Shown here piece by piece: positions 62,091 to 64,000 of a stretch of 64,000 nucleotides of DNA. The translations under genes were made by a program, and so were the position numbers. Position 1 is the first letter of the stretch, and each line of letters starts with the position of its first letter. The DNA comes from Loxodes magnus (Eukaryota; Ciliophora; Karyorelictea; Loxodida; Loxodidae): assembly GCA_946699065.1 (NCBI GenBank), contig CAMPDV010000513.1:1-64000 (forward strand), given 5' to 3'. The notes under the pieces are model-generated. The model was not told the origin of the DNA. It saw only the letters and a list, made by a program, of their open reading frames with translations, and made no database searches.

Positions 62091-63195
62091 GAGGGTAACA
62101 GAAAAACCAAACCTAGTTGGTATAACACTTATAAATATAATAGTTTCAGTAACTTTTTCTACTACTTAAGCCAATGGATTTACCTATAGATATAATAAAA
62201 TGAGCAAGTTAACTGTTATCTTGTTGTTCTTAGCTTTCTCCGCTATTGTTCAATCTAAATCCTTAAAATTACAAGTTTAAGATGCTGATGATTCTGATGC
62301 TGTTCCTAGAAAAGTTGCTGACGAATTAGAACTCGATGAGGAACTTGAAGATGCATAAGGAGATGCTGAAGATGAATTGGAAGATTTGTAAGATGATGCA
62401 GAAGATGAGTAAGAAGAAGAATCTGATGATTTAGAAGATGAAGCTGGTGATTCATTAGAAGATTATGATGATGAAAGTAGCGATTAAACAGAAGATAAAG
62501 AAGAGGAAAGTGAAGATGATTAGGAAGATGAAGAAGAAGATGTAGAAGATCAAGCTGAAAGTGCAGGCGACGATGATGCAAGTGAAAATTCAGATGATTA
62601 CGAAGATGAAAAGTAAGAAGATGCAGATGAAGAATAAGAAGATGAGGACGAAATGGAAGAAGATGCAGAAGATTCTTAAGAAGAGGCTGAAGATGAAAAC
62701 GAAGAAGACAAAGATGATGCTGAAGACTTATTATAAGATGAGTATACAGATGCAGATGAAAGTGATTTTGATAGTTCAGAAGATAGTTCTCTAATATAGA
62801 GGGCATTCCTTAGAAGAAGGACTTAAGGAAATGAAACTGATTCAAGCAGTACAGATTAAGAAAGTTCATCCGATTCAAATAGTACAACAACAGACTCTAC
62901 CTCTTAAACTAGTGTCTAAGATAACGGAAATGTTCTTATTTTAGGTCAAATGAAAACAAAAGCTTAGAGAAGAATGAAACACGGAAATCTTAAGCAGGAT
63001 TGAGTTGAGAATAATTCAAATTGAGGAAAACTTTTTTATTGAATAATTTTTAAAGAAATCTTTCTTCTATTAAATAGGTTAATATGCATTCAGACTAGAA
63101 TTAAAATGTAAATTCTAGATTTAAAATATATGATTAAATATTTAATTTGGTTAAGTAAATTTTTTGATTAAATATGATGGTTGCAAAAGATTAGG
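62085..63195. repeat. Inverted repeat, right arm, of the 36-kb element
   Basis: Reverse complement of 27240-28392, with small indels (the coding part is 804 bp here against 816 bp in the left arm, a difference of four codons). Confidence 0.8.
62200..63003 (+). CDS. Intact acidic secreted protein, copy F (right arm)
   Basis: 267 residues, ATG 62200 to TGA 63001-63003, no internal TGA. It has the same layout as copy C: signal peptide 1-19, an Asp/Glu-rich body, a Ser/Thr-rich segment and a basic C-terminus. It differs from copy C by scattered substitutions and by net loss of four codons in in-frame indels. The frame is kept in both arms, so the differences look like those of a functional gene, not a dead one. 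Arm homogenisation is another possible reason. Confidence 0.85.
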
Positions 63196-64000
63196 CTATA
63201 AGTAATTGAATTAGAAAATACTTAATTTTAGGTAAATTTATCTAATATGAACTATACATTTAATAGGTAAGAAATAATTTAGATAAATTCTATAATTTTG
63301 ATTGTTTATAAGTTAAGATTATAACCCTCTATTTTAGAAATGTCTATCTTATAAAGGCTATTCCTTTATTTATTTTTCAAAGGTTTTTATCATTTTAGCA
63401 TTAAAGAGATATTATAATGATATTTCTTTGAGACTTATAAAAATAGGTAGATGTTCTATGATATTCTATACACTAAGAAAGAAGACTAAGATATAAGCCA
63501 AATTGTTTATTAGTTATGACAAGCAGGATAAAAAATGTAATTAAGTAAATTACACAAATTTCTTTAGATAAGGTATACCAATTTAAGTTGATAATGCTCT
63601 TATTTCTATCAAATCATCAAGCTAGATTTTTATTTTCTTGGAGTGATCTTGAGTCTATTAAATGCTCTTGTAGCATCAATAATGTAACTTCTTTAATTAT
63701 TTTATTAAACGTTTGTCTTATTGCATTATGGTTTTTATGAACATTTTTTTAATTAAATAGAAGTATTATGAAATGGGGTACTTTATTTGAAGTATAATCA
63801 TACTATGAAATACAATTAAAATGATTTATTTTACTTAACTTTATGATTGTTTTTGTATAGATACTGTTATATATCATTTTTTTACTCAATTATAGATCAA
63901 TCTAGCTTTTAATAAAATCTAAAATGGTTAGATTTTTTTGTTTCGATGTATTGACTATAAATACATTAGATAAACATTTCTGCTAATTATTTCTGAACAT
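63196..64000. other. AT-rich flank outside the element
   Basis: No gene or repeat is supportable. Confidence 0.4.

Larger units (their letters stand above)
27240..63195. mobile_element. Large germline element bounded by inverted repeats of about 1.1 kb
   Basis: The pair 27240-28392 / 62085-63195 is inverted and highly similar, and both arms contain an intact acidic secreted-protein gene pointing outward. The interior of about 34 kb holds long ORFs on both strands, an FkbM methyltransferase relic and an otubain-like gene. Size, long inverted termini and ciliate germline context fit Tlr/Maverick-like elements, but these arms lack the 19-mer array. No integrase, DNA polymerase B, ATPase or capsid gene was recognised. 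Additional acidic-gene copies inside (33 kb, 60 kb) imply nested or rearranged relatives. Boundaries are where I lose similarity by eye. Confidence 0.65.

Noticed and set aside
27240-63195. Definite assignment to Maverick/Polinton or Tlr
   Set aside because: No integrase, DNA polymerase B, protease, ATPase or capsid motif was found by eye, and these arms lack 19-mers.

Overview
The window reads as germline (micronuclear) DNA of a Tetrahymena-type ciliate. It is very AT-rich. Its reading frames open up only under the ciliate nuclear code, where TAA and TAG are Gln and TGA is the only stop. It also carries inverted repeats with 19-bp tandem units, like those described for Tlr elements of the T. 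thermophila micronucleus. Standard-code ORF calling gives only fragments here, so I re-read the frames by eye with TAA/TAG as Gln. Most coding regions are relics carrying in-frame TGA codons and some frameshifts.

Layout. 0-0.4 kb: tail of a non-LTR retrotransposon. 2.6-5.6 kb: an FkbM-type methyltransferase relic followed by a relic of an acidic secreted protein, both rightward. 5.6-11 kb: AT-rich DNA with a GC-rich island (7.37-7.64 kb) and a relic of a surface protein with Gly-Gly/Asn-rich repeats (8.6-10.2 kb). 11.07-16.95 kb: three copies of a terminal-repeat sequence, one arm of a 445-bp Tlr-type inverted repeat (13.12-13.57 kb) and a gag-like zinc-knuckle gene (13.6-14.4 kb). 17.1-17.5 kb: another acidic-protein relic. 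19.94-21.63 kb: the one ordinary-looking cellular gene, an intact two-pass membrane protein with one short predicted intron. 23.9-24.7 kb: another acidic-gene end and the second Tlr-type arm. 25-26 kb: a coding relic.

27.24-63.19 kb is the main object: about 36 kb bounded by inverted repeats of about 1.1 kb. Each repeat holds an intact gene for a roughly 270-residue, signal-peptide-bearing, extremely acidic protein pointing out of the element. Between the repeats lie about a dozen large ORFs on both strands. The recognisable ones are a second FkbM methyltransferase (35.8-37.0 kb, minus) and an otubain-type deubiquitinase fused to a Cys-rich zinc-binding tail (52.0-53.9 kb, plus). The others (e.g. 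1,244 codons at 38.6-42.4 kb and 706 codons at 42.9-45.0 kb) match no family I can name. Further acidic-gene copies at 33 kb and 60 kb suggest related elements nested in or merged with this one.

I did not recognise an integrase, type B DNA polymerase, packaging ATPase or capsid gene, so the assignment to the Tlr/Maverick class is only an inference. The repeated outward-facing acidic secretory gene, coupled to FkbM and otubain cargo, is the feature most worth following up as an undescribed large germline-limited element family.
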